DNA from: Atribacter laminatus
GTDB taxonomy: Bacteria; Atribacterota; Atribacteria; Atribacterales; Atribacteraceae
Assembly (NCBI RefSeq): GCF_015775515.1
Contig: NZ_CP065383.1
Span: 620,001 to 684,000, forward strand
Direction of reading: 5' to 3'
DNA: 64,000 nt
Both the position numbers and the translations under genes were made by a program. Shown here in pieces: positions 42,958 to 50,472 of the stretch. Every line of letters starts with the position of its first letter. Positions within the stretch are counted from its first letter, which is position 1. The notes beneath the pieces were generated by a model. It saw nothing but the letters and a program-made list of their open reading frames with translations. It was not told where the DNA came from and did not search any database.

Positions 42958-44505
42958 TTAGCCGGCAAAGTTACCTTGTTCTTCATACATTAACCCGTAA
43001 ATCCTTTTATGAATATCATCTGCTTCTAAGGAATTACTATCGAGATATGCAACGATTTTACCTCCTCGCATAACCAAAACCTTATTACAATTAGTAAGGA
43101 TCTCCGGTATCTCATCTGAAATAAAAATTATACCAACACCTCGTTCAGCAATATGTTGGATACGATCGTATATTTCCTGCCTTGCTCCAACATCAACACC
43201 AACAGTAGGTGAATCTAATATAAGAACCTTTGGTAAGGTTGCAATCCACTTTCCTAAAACAACCTTTTGTTGGTTACCGCCAGATAAGTTTTGAACTTCA
43301 GTTAATACACTCCCAGTGACTACTCTAAGTTCTTTTATAACATCCTTGGTCTTATTTATCATCGATTCAGCATCTAATAAACCCAGCACATTATTGCCAA
43401 AATTTTTTAAAATGGTTGAGCAAACGTTATCCGTTAGATCTTTACGCAAAAATAAACCCTGGGTTTGTCGGTTTTCGGGCACTAAAGAAATTCCTCTTTT
43501 GATAGGCTGTTCAGGAGATGTAAACCAGCATTCTGAATCTTCCATAATAACTTTTCCTGAATTCTGTGGATTCAGACCGAAAATCGTCATTGCCAATTCT
43601 GTTCTTCCTGCACCCATAGGTCCAATAATTCCAAGAATTTCTCCTTTATACAATTTAAAGCTTATATCGCTATAATGCCCAATCCTTGTTAATTCCTTTA
43701 CTTCTAATATCGGCTTATCTTCAACTTCTAATATTGGCTTATCTTCTTTAGTTTTTTGAATATATTTTGTTTGCTCAACTTTTCGACCTGTCATATAATA
43801 AATCAGCATCTGCTCATTCACTTGAGTAGCGGGAAAGTCACCAACTTTTTCACCATCTCTAAAAATAGCTACCTGATCTGCTACTTCCATTACTTCATTT
43901 AATTTATGGCTAATAAAAACAATCGATATACCTTTTTTCTTGAGATCAAGCACAACAGTAATAAGTCTATCTATTTCACGCTTGGTTAACGCTGTTGTAG
44001 GTTCATCCATAAAAAGGAGTTTGGCATTCATACTTAACGCACGACATATTGCTACGATTTGTCTATTTGCTATGGATAAATTCTCGATAGTTTCTTTTAA
44101 ATCTATCTTTGTAGCTACCTTATTTAATTGTTCTTGAGCAACATCTTCTATCTCTTGCCAATCAACTAATTTTTTATTCTGAACAACTAACTTATCAATC
44201 GCAATATTCTCTGCAACACTCATATGATTAAAAAGCAATAAATCCTGATATATTACTTGGACTCCTTCACGGATAGAATCAGCAACAGTACATCTATCAT
44301 ATTTATGACCGTTTAATATTATTTCTCCTTGATTCGGCGCATGAACGCCAGCAACAACTTTTACAAATGTTGACTTCCCAGAACCATTTTCTCCTACAAG
44401 ACAATGTATTTGGCCCGGTGCTACCTCAAAATTCACTTTTTTTAGTGCTTGTATACCACCAAAAGATTTAGATATGTTTTTTGCAATTAATACGTTAGAA
44501 TTCAT
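42958..44505 (-). CDS. CUT2 ABC ATPase with two NBDs; catalytic Glu of NBD2 is Ser
   Basis: A 515-residue duplicated ATPase. NBD1 has GENGSGKST and LLFMDEPTTALTKREID. NBD2 has GPMGAGRTEL, LSGGNQQKVVLGKW and VLILDSPTVGVDVGAR, where Ser stands in for the catalytic Glu. The linker between the domains carries a tandem octapeptide EDKPILEV, encoded by a 24-bp repeat (43700-43747). It follows the SBP gene across a 14-bp-stem hairpin. Substrate probably a sugar of the rhamnose/AI-2 type, by SBP relationship only. Confidence 0.88.
   Translation of the reverse strand: MNSNVLIAKNISKSFGGIQALKKVNFEVAPGQIHCLVGENGSGKSTFVKVVAGVHAPNQGEIILNGHKYDRCTVADSIREGVQVIYQDLLLFNHMSVAENIAIDKLVVQNKKLVDWQEIEDVAQEQLNKVATKIDLKETIENLSIANRQIVAICRALSMNAKLLFMDEPTTALTKREIDRLITVVLDLKKKGISIVFISHKLNEVMEVADQVAIFRDGEKVGDFPATQVNEQMLIYYMTGRKVEQTKYIQKTKEDKPILEVEDKPILEVKELTRIGHYSDISFKLYKGEILGIIGPMGAGRTELAMTIFGLNPQNSGKVIMEDSECWFTSPEQPIKRGISLVPENRQTQGLFLRKDLTDNVCSTILKNFGNNVLGLLDAESMINKTKDVIKELRVVTGSVLTEVQNLSGGNQQKVVLGKWIATLPKVLILDSPTVGVDVGARQEIYDRIQHIAERGVGIIFISDEIPEILTNCNKVLVMRGGKIVAYLDSNSLEADDIHKRIYGLMYEEQGNFAG
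43700..43747. repeat. 24-bp tandem repeat in the ATPase linker
   Basis: Two adjoining 24-bp units (43700-43723 and 43724-43747) differ at two bases and stay in frame, adding eight residues (EDKPILEV) to the inter-domain linker. Confidence 0.85.
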
Positions 44506-44542
44506 ATTTTTCCCATACCCATCTCAAGTATTATAATTTTTG

Positions 44543-44577
44543 GAACGAGTCGAACAAAAAATCTGTTCGACTCGTTC
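44543..44577 (-). terminator. Intercistronic hairpin after the LsrB/RhaS-like gene
   Basis: Perfect 14-bp stem (GAACGAGTCGAACA at 44543-44556, complement 44564-44577), 7-nt loop, ten bases after the SBP stop and before the ATPase. No U run follows. Same architecture as the other importer operons here. Confidence 0.65.
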
Positions 44578-44586
44578 AAATTAAAA

Positions 44587-45591
44587 CTAGAATTTAAATT
44601 GGTCAACATTTTCTGGAGTGAATTCTAGCTCAGCATGTCCTTGAACCAAGCCGTTTTCACTCACTTCACAATTCTCTAAACCAGGTTTTTCAAGATTAAC
44701 TGTTTCGCCGATTTCTTCACCTTTAAGGATTTTATAAGCTAACAATACTGTAGCGTAGCCAGCATCATCAGGTGAATTACCAAAAGCGCCATGAGTCCAG
44801 CCTTCTTTAATGTAATCTCTTAAAGCGGATGGCACAGCTAAACCTGTCACTTTAACATTTTTGTTGTTGGTTTCTTTTAAAAGACGGCACATAGAGGAAC
44901 GGGATTCAACTGTAAAACCAATGAATCCATTAATATCTGGCCAAGTTCTGAGGATCTGTCTGCAGATATCATAGCCAATTTTTGCATCGTCATGGTCTTC
45001 ATAGGGCATTTCATTTAGTAATTCCATTTCTGGGAAGTTTTCTTTAATGTAGTCTACTGCACCCTGCCACCATTCCATATGGGTTTGCATGGTATGGCCT
45101 CCAACCGTACAAGCCCATTTGCCCTTACCACCTAATTCTTCTCCTAGTGCTTTACCCATAAGAGATCCCAGGTAGTAATTATTAATAACCTCCAAATCAT
45201 AATCAGCGATACCACAAAGATCGGCACCTTCATGGATAACAACTACAATTCCTTCTTCCTTGGCTTTTTTAACAACAGGAATCAATGCCTTTGGATCATT
45301 TGGAATAATACAAATTGCATCAACACCTTTAGCTATATAATCTTCTATCAACGCTGCCTGCTTAACTGGATCAGCTCCGTCCGGTGAGTGTTGATAAGCC
45401 TTTACATCGGGATGTGTTGCGTCAAATTCTTCAACACCTCTTTTGGTGCCATCGAACCAGGCAAGTCCCTCGGTTTTTGCTACCATTACAATTTCAAACT
45501 GTTCTGCTTCTTCTGCTGCTCCTAATACGCTAACCATAAATATTGCTAATACAAGAGTGACAATGCCTATTAACAATGAAACTTTTCTCAT
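44587..45591 (-). CDS. Sugar substrate-binding protein, LsrB/RhaS-like
   Basis: A 334-residue periplasmic protein. Signal peptide MRKVSLLIGIVTLVLAIFMV is followed by cleavage near LGA-AEE. Segments IVMVAKTEGLAWFDGTKRG, IEDYIAKGVDAICIIPNDP, WWQGAVDYIKENFP and VKVTGLAVPSALRDYIKEG follow the LsrB/RhaS branch of sugar-binding proteins in order and spacing. Ligand could be rhamnose, AI-2 or another sugar. ATG 45591 has AAAGGAGG eight bases upstream; the 45639 start is unsupported. First gene of the operon. Confidence 0.85.
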   Translation of the reverse strand: MRKVSLLIGIVTLVLAIFMVSVLGAAEEAEQFEIVMVAKTEGLAWFDGTKRGVEEFDATHPDVKAYQHSPDGADPVKQAALIEDYIAKGVDAICIIPNDPKALIPVVKKAKEEGIVVVIHEGADLCGIADYDLEVINNYYLGSLMGKALGEELGGKGKWACTVGGHTMQTHMEWWQGAVDYIKENFPEMELLNEMPYEDHDDAKIGYDICRQILRTWPDINGFIGFTVESRSSMCRLLKETNNKNVKVTGLAVPSALRDYIKEGWTHGAFGNSPDDAGYATVLLAYKILKGEEIGETVNLEKPGLENCEVSENGLVQGHAELEFTPENVDQFKF

Positions 45592-45883
45592 TTTTAAACC
45601 TCCTTTTTTCAATAACCATTCTGGAGCTATAAGCTCCAAATTTTATTAATTTTTAATATTAACTTTTCCAAATACCTTGTATTCTTCAATTAAGAATCTT
45701 TACACGACTTAGTTAAATCCTTCCTCCTTTCATTGCTTATTTTCTCTTGTCCTTAAAAATTTACCTGACTGATATAACAAAATACCTCATTATTTAAGAG
45801 CAAAATAATTTATTGGAAAATCTTTTAAGGACAACAAAAAACCAAACACCCCCTTTTTTCAGCAATAATTCTATAGTTTTTTT

Positions 45884-45896
45884 CACAAATTGTGTT
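45884..45896. promoter_or_regulatory. Possible operator of the LsrB/RhaS-like operon
   Basis: CACAAATTGTGTT with a perfect 5-1-5 inverted repeat (CACAA-A-TTGTG). It sits at the same distance from the -10 as the site at 31477-31489. Confidence 0.55.
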
Positions 45897-45899
45897 ATT

Positions 45900-45928
45900 A
45901 ATTTAACATATTTAAATAGCAATATCAA
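45900..45928 (-). promoter_or_regulatory. Promoter of the LsrB/RhaS-like operon
   Basis: Minus-strand TTGATA (45923-45928), 17-bp spacer and TAAATT (45900-45905), with ATATGT before the -10 (extended type). About 310 bases upstream of the SBP start. Confidence 0.65.
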
Positions 45929-46911
45929 TAGGATGCGGGATTAAATTTGTAACTATTTCATTGGTTATATTTTTAAAAAAAAGATGGTTTTTTTAATTTT
46001 TATTAATCTTTTTTAATCTTATAACTCTAATAATTAAAGGAAAAACGTAATCTTTAATTTACCTTAAAAACTCTGCTGAGTGACCTGAGTGTGCGAATCC
46101 TGTCAATAAAGTATCCCAATTATGATAGATTTGGTTTTTCTTTTTGCAATGGCAGGATAACAATTTCCCACCGGTGCACTTGATTCTAATATATCAGTAG
46201 CTCTGTAGAGGGGAAAATCTTCAAATTCTATCAGAGTTAATATTGCTATAAATAGATTATTTACCCATCCATACTTAATCTTTTATTGAATCTTATCATT
46301 AGAAAAAAAAACAACACAGTCACTTTTTGTATGGGAAAATTGTGGTCATATTCAATAATTAAAATATAATAAACAAATGAATACACTTAAAAGATGAAGT
46401 AATATCATATTTGGTGCACTTTTATAATGAAGGAATGTCTATCATGTTAGTAGTCTAAATTTCATTTTCATACGATATAATTCTTTTTGAAGCAATGATC
46501 TATCTTGAATCCTTCATATTTTTTAAATTTTTCTTTGGTTGGTGGGCATTGAAGAGATTTGATTATTTCTAACAGAAAGTTCTGTTAGTACTTTAAGAAG
46601 TTTCCTCTAAGATTATCTTATTTGCTGAAGTTAAGCATTAATCATCCGTTTTATTGGTTATTATGATTTAAAAATGAAATTAAATTACCATAAGGTTTTA
46701 GAGCTAATAGAGAGTTATAAGCATTCTTTATGAGATATGGTGAGAACTCTTGTATTTTAAAGAGCAGAGAAATAATATGATCAAAACTATTATTATCAGT
46801 TTAAATTTTATTACAATTGGTTAGTATTATTGTTGCTTCATTGAAAAATCTTTTCTAAAGACAAAAACAATAAATTATTCAATTTTTTTTAAAAAATTAA
46901 ACGTTCCTCTT
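45929..46911. other. Long gene-free region between divergent promoters
   Basis: About 980 bases between the LsrB/RhaS-like promoter and the deoR-type promoter hold no intact gene, no clear repeat and no hairpin of note. A minus-strand run near 46080-46190 reads as a short peptide-like stretch with an internal stop and no ribosome site; it may be a decayed gene or nothing. Confidence 0.4.
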
Positions 46912-46939
46912 TTGACATAATTTAGAATATGTTATTCTA
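46912..46939 (+). promoter_or_regulatory. Promoter and autoregulatory inverted repeat of the DeoR-type gene
   Basis: Plus-strand TTGACA at 46912-46917 is followed by a perfect 7-3-7 inverted repeat (TAGAATA-TGT-TATTCTA, 46923-46939) that covers the spacer and the expected -10 region. The -10 itself is uncertain. Such an overlap suggests the regulator represses itself. Confidence 0.5.
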
Positions 46940-47019
46940 TATATAATGATAAAAAATAAGATTTGTAATATAATAAACAAATAATGTAAAATTTATTTCA
47001 TAAGGTGGTTTTAATTTTC

Positions 47020-47799
47020 ATGACTAACAGAAAAAATCGTATCGACTATATTACCAAAACTCTGTCTTTACGAGGTTTAATTAATATTAAAGAATTGTCG
47101 GATAAGTTAAATGTTTCAGAAATGACGATTCGGAGAGATTTGGAAATTCTTGCTAAAGAAAACATCGCTCAAATAATTCATGGTGGAGCTGTTCTTAAGA
47201 AGAATATATCGACTGAAAGCGAACAAGATTCCTATTTAATCAGTAAAGCTGAATCTCAAATGATACGAGAAAAAATGAAAATATGCCAAATGGCGGCTTC
47301 ATTAATCGAGCCGAATGATATTATAATCATTGACAATGGAACCACGGCTGAACATCTTCCGAAATATATGCCAACGAACATTCCACTCACGATTATTTGT
47401 TTTGCTCTTAACATTTTTTATGGTCTTTATAAAAATAACAATTATAAGATCATAATGACCGGTGGATACTTTCACCATAATACTTTAATGTTTGAAAGTG
47501 CCGAGGGTGTCGAATTTATTAAAAAGGTTAGGGCTAATAAAGCTTTTATAACCGCTGCAGGGGTTGATGATAAATTAGGTGTAACCTGTGCCACCACCTA
47601 TGAGGTCAACACAAAAAAAGCTGCTATAGAATATTCTGACACAAAAATTTTATTAACTGACTCAACGAAATTTGGAAAAATTCGCATTTCTCACTTTGCT
47701 GACTTAAGTAATTTTGACATTATTATTACAGATACTGGTATTTCTGAAGAGTATCAAAAATATATTAAAAACATGGGGATAAAATTGTATTTGGTTTAA
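47020..47799 (+). CDS. DeoR-family sugar-responsive transcription regulator
   Basis: A 259-residue DeoR-family regulator, the only plus-strand gene. The N-terminal winged helix is clear: RIDYITKTLSLRGLINIKELS, VSEMTIRRDLEIL and IIHGGAV. The C-terminal sugar-phosphate sensor fold includes IIIDNGTTAEHLPKYMP, IIMTGGYFHHN and FITAAGVDDKLGVTC. Regulators of this type are usually repressors relieved by a phosphorylated sugar. ATG 47020 is preferred to GTG 47005, which lies inside the AAGGTGG ribosome site. It is divergent from the LsrB/RhaS-like operon across 1.4 kb. Confidence 0.92.
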   Translation: MTNRKNRIDYITKTLSLRGLINIKELSDKLNVSEMTIRRDLEILAKENIAQIIHGGAVLKKNISTESEQDSYLISKAESQMIREKMKICQMAASLIEPNDIIIIDNGTTAEHLPKYMPTNIPLTIICFALNIFYGLYKNNNYKIIMTGGYFHHNTLMFESAEGVEFIKKVRANKAFITAAGVDDKLGVTCATTYEVNTKKAAIEYSDTKILLTDSTKFGKIRISHFADLSNFDIIITDTGISEEYQKYIKNMGIKLYLV

Positions 47800-47833
47800 A
47801 ATCATGAGGTAAAGTAAATTCCTTCTTAAATGA

Positions 47834-48403
47834 TCATTCTAAATTAGCGTGTCGTTTCATCATTTCTTGATAAACAAGACCACGCTTGTCATAAATTAAG
47901 TTGAGAATACAACTATCAAAAAATAACATTAAGGAATGTTCAAAGCGTGTACCGCCTCCATTTGCATTGAGTTGCTGCGACTCAGGGATCATTTCAGGAT
48001 GAAACTCAACCACCAAATTACATAAAGTATGAAGTGGTGTTTCCGGTTTTCCTATAATTGCTGCAACCGAAGCGCCTATTTTTTTAGCCTTTTCGGCAAA
48101 TAAAAGGATTGATCCAGTAGAACCCGAACCAGAGGCAACCACCAATACATCGTCTTTTTCGATAGAAGGGCAATCAACCTCTCCAACAATGTGAATCTGG
48201 TAACCCATATGCATTAATCTCATCGCAAAGCCACGGAGGATTAAAAAACTTCTCCCTCGAGCCCAAAAAAAGATTCGGCGTTTAGTCCATATCGAACTTA
48301 GAGCATATAACCACTCAGACACTTCCTCTAGATTCAAGGTATCAAGTAAGGAATGAGCTTCATTTATCACCTGCTGTACTGATTCAGTAAAGGATTGTTT
48401 CAT
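47834..48403 (-). CDS. hxlB: 6-phospho-3-hexuloisomerase
   Basis: A 189-residue SIS-domain protein converting hexulose-6-phosphate to fructose-6-phosphate. The SIS core is seen in IFFWARGRSFLILRGFAMRLMH (in part) and DVLVVASGSGSTGSILLFAEKAK (in part); the catalytic region lies in GGGTRFEHSLMLFFDSCI. Its start overlaps the end of the synthase gene by 20 bases, which supports the pair. Convergent with deoR, with 34 bases between stops. In organisms without transaldolase this pair makes pentose phosphates from fructose-6-phosphate. Confidence 0.9.
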   Translation of the reverse strand: MKQSFTESVQQVINEAHSLLDTLNLEEVSEWLYALSSIWTKRRIFFWARGRSFLILRGFAMRLMHMGYQIHIVGEVDCPSIEKDDVLVVASGSGSTGSILLFAEKAKKIGASVAAIIGKPETPLHTLCNLVVEFHPEMIPESQQLNANGGGTRFEHSLMLFFDSCILNLIYDKRGLVYQEMMKRHANLE

Positions 48404-49055
48404 CTATAATCCTCCTCATATTCTGGGCTTCGAGCTCAGGATCAGAGGCTTTTGTTATCGAAGAACCTGCTACTACAACAGCTGGTTGAATATTTTTTAA
48501 AATATCCAGTAAGTTCTGGGGATGAATGCCTCCTGCTACCATCAGAGGTAACCGTCGAGAAGAAACAAAAGAAAGCTGACGGGAAAACTCTAACAAAGAA
48601 CCACCTTTTTTTACAACATCAGTTGCTAAATGGATACATAAATAATCCGGATTTAAAGTATTAATAAATTTTATCTTACTCTCATCAGATAAGGAGAGAT
48701 CGATGATGTCAACCACCATTTTAGCTTGGTTTAACTGAGTGGCGTCTCGAACTTCTTCCAGTGTATTAAAAGATGCTCCAGCTAAAACTGAAACCATGTT
48801 AGCGCCTGAAGATATCGCCTCACACGTTTCCCAATGACCCGCATCAGCAATCTTTGTATCAGCAAAAAGGATCTTATCACCCTTTATCCAGTCTTTAATT
48901 TGCTCAACTATTGATAGGCCGTATCGGATTATAAGTGGTGTACCTATTTCGACAATGTCAACAGTATTGAGCATTTTAGGTGTTAGCAATTCTTTTGCTT
49001 CCTGTTTAGTGAGAATATCCAGAGCGATTTGAAACAATGTTTTCCTTTGATTCAT
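48384..49055 (-). CDS. hxlA: 3-hexulose-6-phosphate synthase
   Basis: A 223-residue member of the orotidine-5'-phosphate-decarboxylase fold. HPS joins formaldehyde to ribulose-5-phosphate, or runs backwards. LFQIALDILTKQEA, DIVEIGTPLIIRYG, KILFADTKIADAGHWE (Asp-Lys-Asp active-site cluster) and LPLMVAGGIHPQNL match the family. ATG 49055 gives the normal HPS N-terminus; the longer frame from 49103 would overlap the DUF1015 gene. The nearest GGAGG is 16 bases upstream, so initiation may depend on coupling. Confidence 0.9.
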   Translation of the reverse strand: MNQRKTLFQIALDILTKQEAKELLTPKMLNTVDIVEIGTPLIIRYGLSIVEQIKDWIKGDKILFADTKIADAGHWETCEAISSGANMVSVLAGASFNTLEEVRDATQLNQAKMVVDIIDLSLSDESKIKFINTLNPDYLCIHLATDVVKKGGSLLEFSRQLSFVSSRRLPLMVAGGIHPQNLLDILKNIQPAVVVAGSSITKASDPELEAQNMRRIIDETILY

Positions 49056-49066
49056 AACTTTTCTAA

Positions 49067-50359
49067 TTAATCCTCCAACAATCGAATAATTAAGCCACTC
49101 CATACTTTTGGATAAAAATAGGTCGATTTCTGTGGCATTCTTTGAGAATGAAGAACCGATTTTTCAACATCATCCATGGGAGTTGGTTTCATGATGAATA
49201 CAACTTGATACTTATTCTCCTCTTTCGCAACCTGCACAACGTCTTTGGTTCCACGCAAATAATCAACGTAATCTTTATTCTTCTGCATTTCTTCATCAAT
49301 TCCTAATAATTCTTTCATAATGAGTTCATGAAGAATACAGGTATCGATATACCGATTAACATTTTCAGTTCCCATTACTTGATCCATGATTTCTGGGTTT
49401 TTCAGCGTGACTGTCCCCCAAATTTCTTCAACTTTTGAATATACTCCAATAGTCATTAAAGGAGCATTTTGGAAATATTCGTAAAACTCCTTTTCGTTAG
49501 CAAAAAGATTAACCTCAAAGTATTTTTTAGCTTTGTTAAAAAATCCTTTAACCTGGTTTTCGGGAACTCCATGAATGAGCCGATGTGTCGGTAAGGCTAA
49601 GAGGCCAGGGTTTTTTATATTGATCAAAGTCATCATTACATAATCGGCAGGAATTGGTTCCATCGGGTCACCCAGTTTTTCTCTCATTTCTTGACGGTAC
49701 ATTAAACTCGTTTCATATCGATGATGGCCATCAGCAATTATTATAGTTCGAGGGTTCATTAAAAGGCGTATTTGGTTTATAGCATTCTGATCAGATAGCT
49801 TCCAAATGGTGTGGACAGTTCCCTGCCAATCCTCAAATTGAAAAAGAAAGTTATCCGATGTTTTGTTCACTTCTAATATTGCATCAATACGACCGGTAGA
49901 ATCGTTATAAATCCCAAAAATTTGTTCTAAGTTGGAATTGGTTGCTCTTAATAATTCCAAACGGTCAAGAGAATATTTTGGCATTGTTTTCTCATGTGGC
50001 ATAATAATCTTTTTTCCAAATTCTTCCAGCCGAACCAAACCGACAAAACCGGTGCGTTTTTTTCTTTCCTTTTGTGAATTAATAGTGTATTCTTGCTCAT
50101 AAATATATAAACTTGGTGATGGGTCTCTTTGAATTTTACCTTGTTTAATCCAGTTTTTCAGGACTTGAGCTGCTTCATTGTAACCTTTTTCATTCTTACC
50201 TAAGGTTATATGAACGATATTATCTGGATCTTCAATTAATCTCTTTTTGTCTCTTTCACTGATAATGTCATAAGGGGGTGCTACCAACTGTCCAAACGAC
50301 TTATTTTTTAAAAGTTCGAGCGAATAATGAAATCCATTAAATGACTTTACTACGGCCAT
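49067..50359 (-). CDS. DUF1015-family protein
   Basis: A 430-residue cytosolic protein of the DUF1015 family. Segments GQLVAPPYDIISERDKKRL, NIVHITLG, GFVGLVRLEEF, MPHEKTMPKYSLDRL and the hallmark IIADGHHRYETSLMYRQ are all present. Biochemical function is not established; neighbours in other anaerobes often include serine or one-carbon genes. GGAGG lies before ATG 50359. It sits between the RACo-like gene and the RuMP pair and ends 12 bases before HPS begins. Confidence 0.9.
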   Translation of the reverse strand: MAVVKSFNGFHYSLELLKNKSFGQLVAPPYDIISERDKKRLIEDPDNIVHITLGKNEKGYNEAAQVLKNWIKQGKIQRDPSPSLYIYEQEYTINSQKERKKRTGFVGLVRLEEFGKKIIMPHEKTMPKYSLDRLELLRATNSNLEQIFGIYNDSTGRIDAILEVNKTSDNFLFQFEDWQGTVHTIWKLSDQNAINQIRLLMNPRTIIIADGHHRYETSLMYRQEMREKLGDPMEPIPADYVMMTLINIKNPGLLALPTHRLIHGVPENQVKGFFNKAKKYFEVNLFANEKEFYEYFQNAPLMTIGVYSKVEEIWGTVTLKNPEIMDQVMGTENVNRYIDTCILHELIMKELLGIDEEMQKNKDYVDYLRGTKDVVQVAKEENKYQVVFIMKPTPMDDVEKSVLHSQRMPQKSTYFYPKVWSGLIIRLLED

Positions 50360-50472
50360 TATTAAAATCCTCCTATCATTAAACAGAAAAATTTATATTC
50401 AGCAACCGATAATACTTATATATTTTATTTCCAATTTAAAAGCAAAAAAAAAGATTGGAAATAAAATCTCAC

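Noticed and set aside
46149-46170. Short match to the lac operator/M13 reverse region (GGATAACAATTTC)
   Set aside because: The match is 13 bases inside otherwise native AT-rich DNA without other vector sequence; chance is the better explanation.
46080-46190. Possible transposase remnant
   Set aside because: The minus-strand peptide is short, interrupted by a stop and matches no family I can name.
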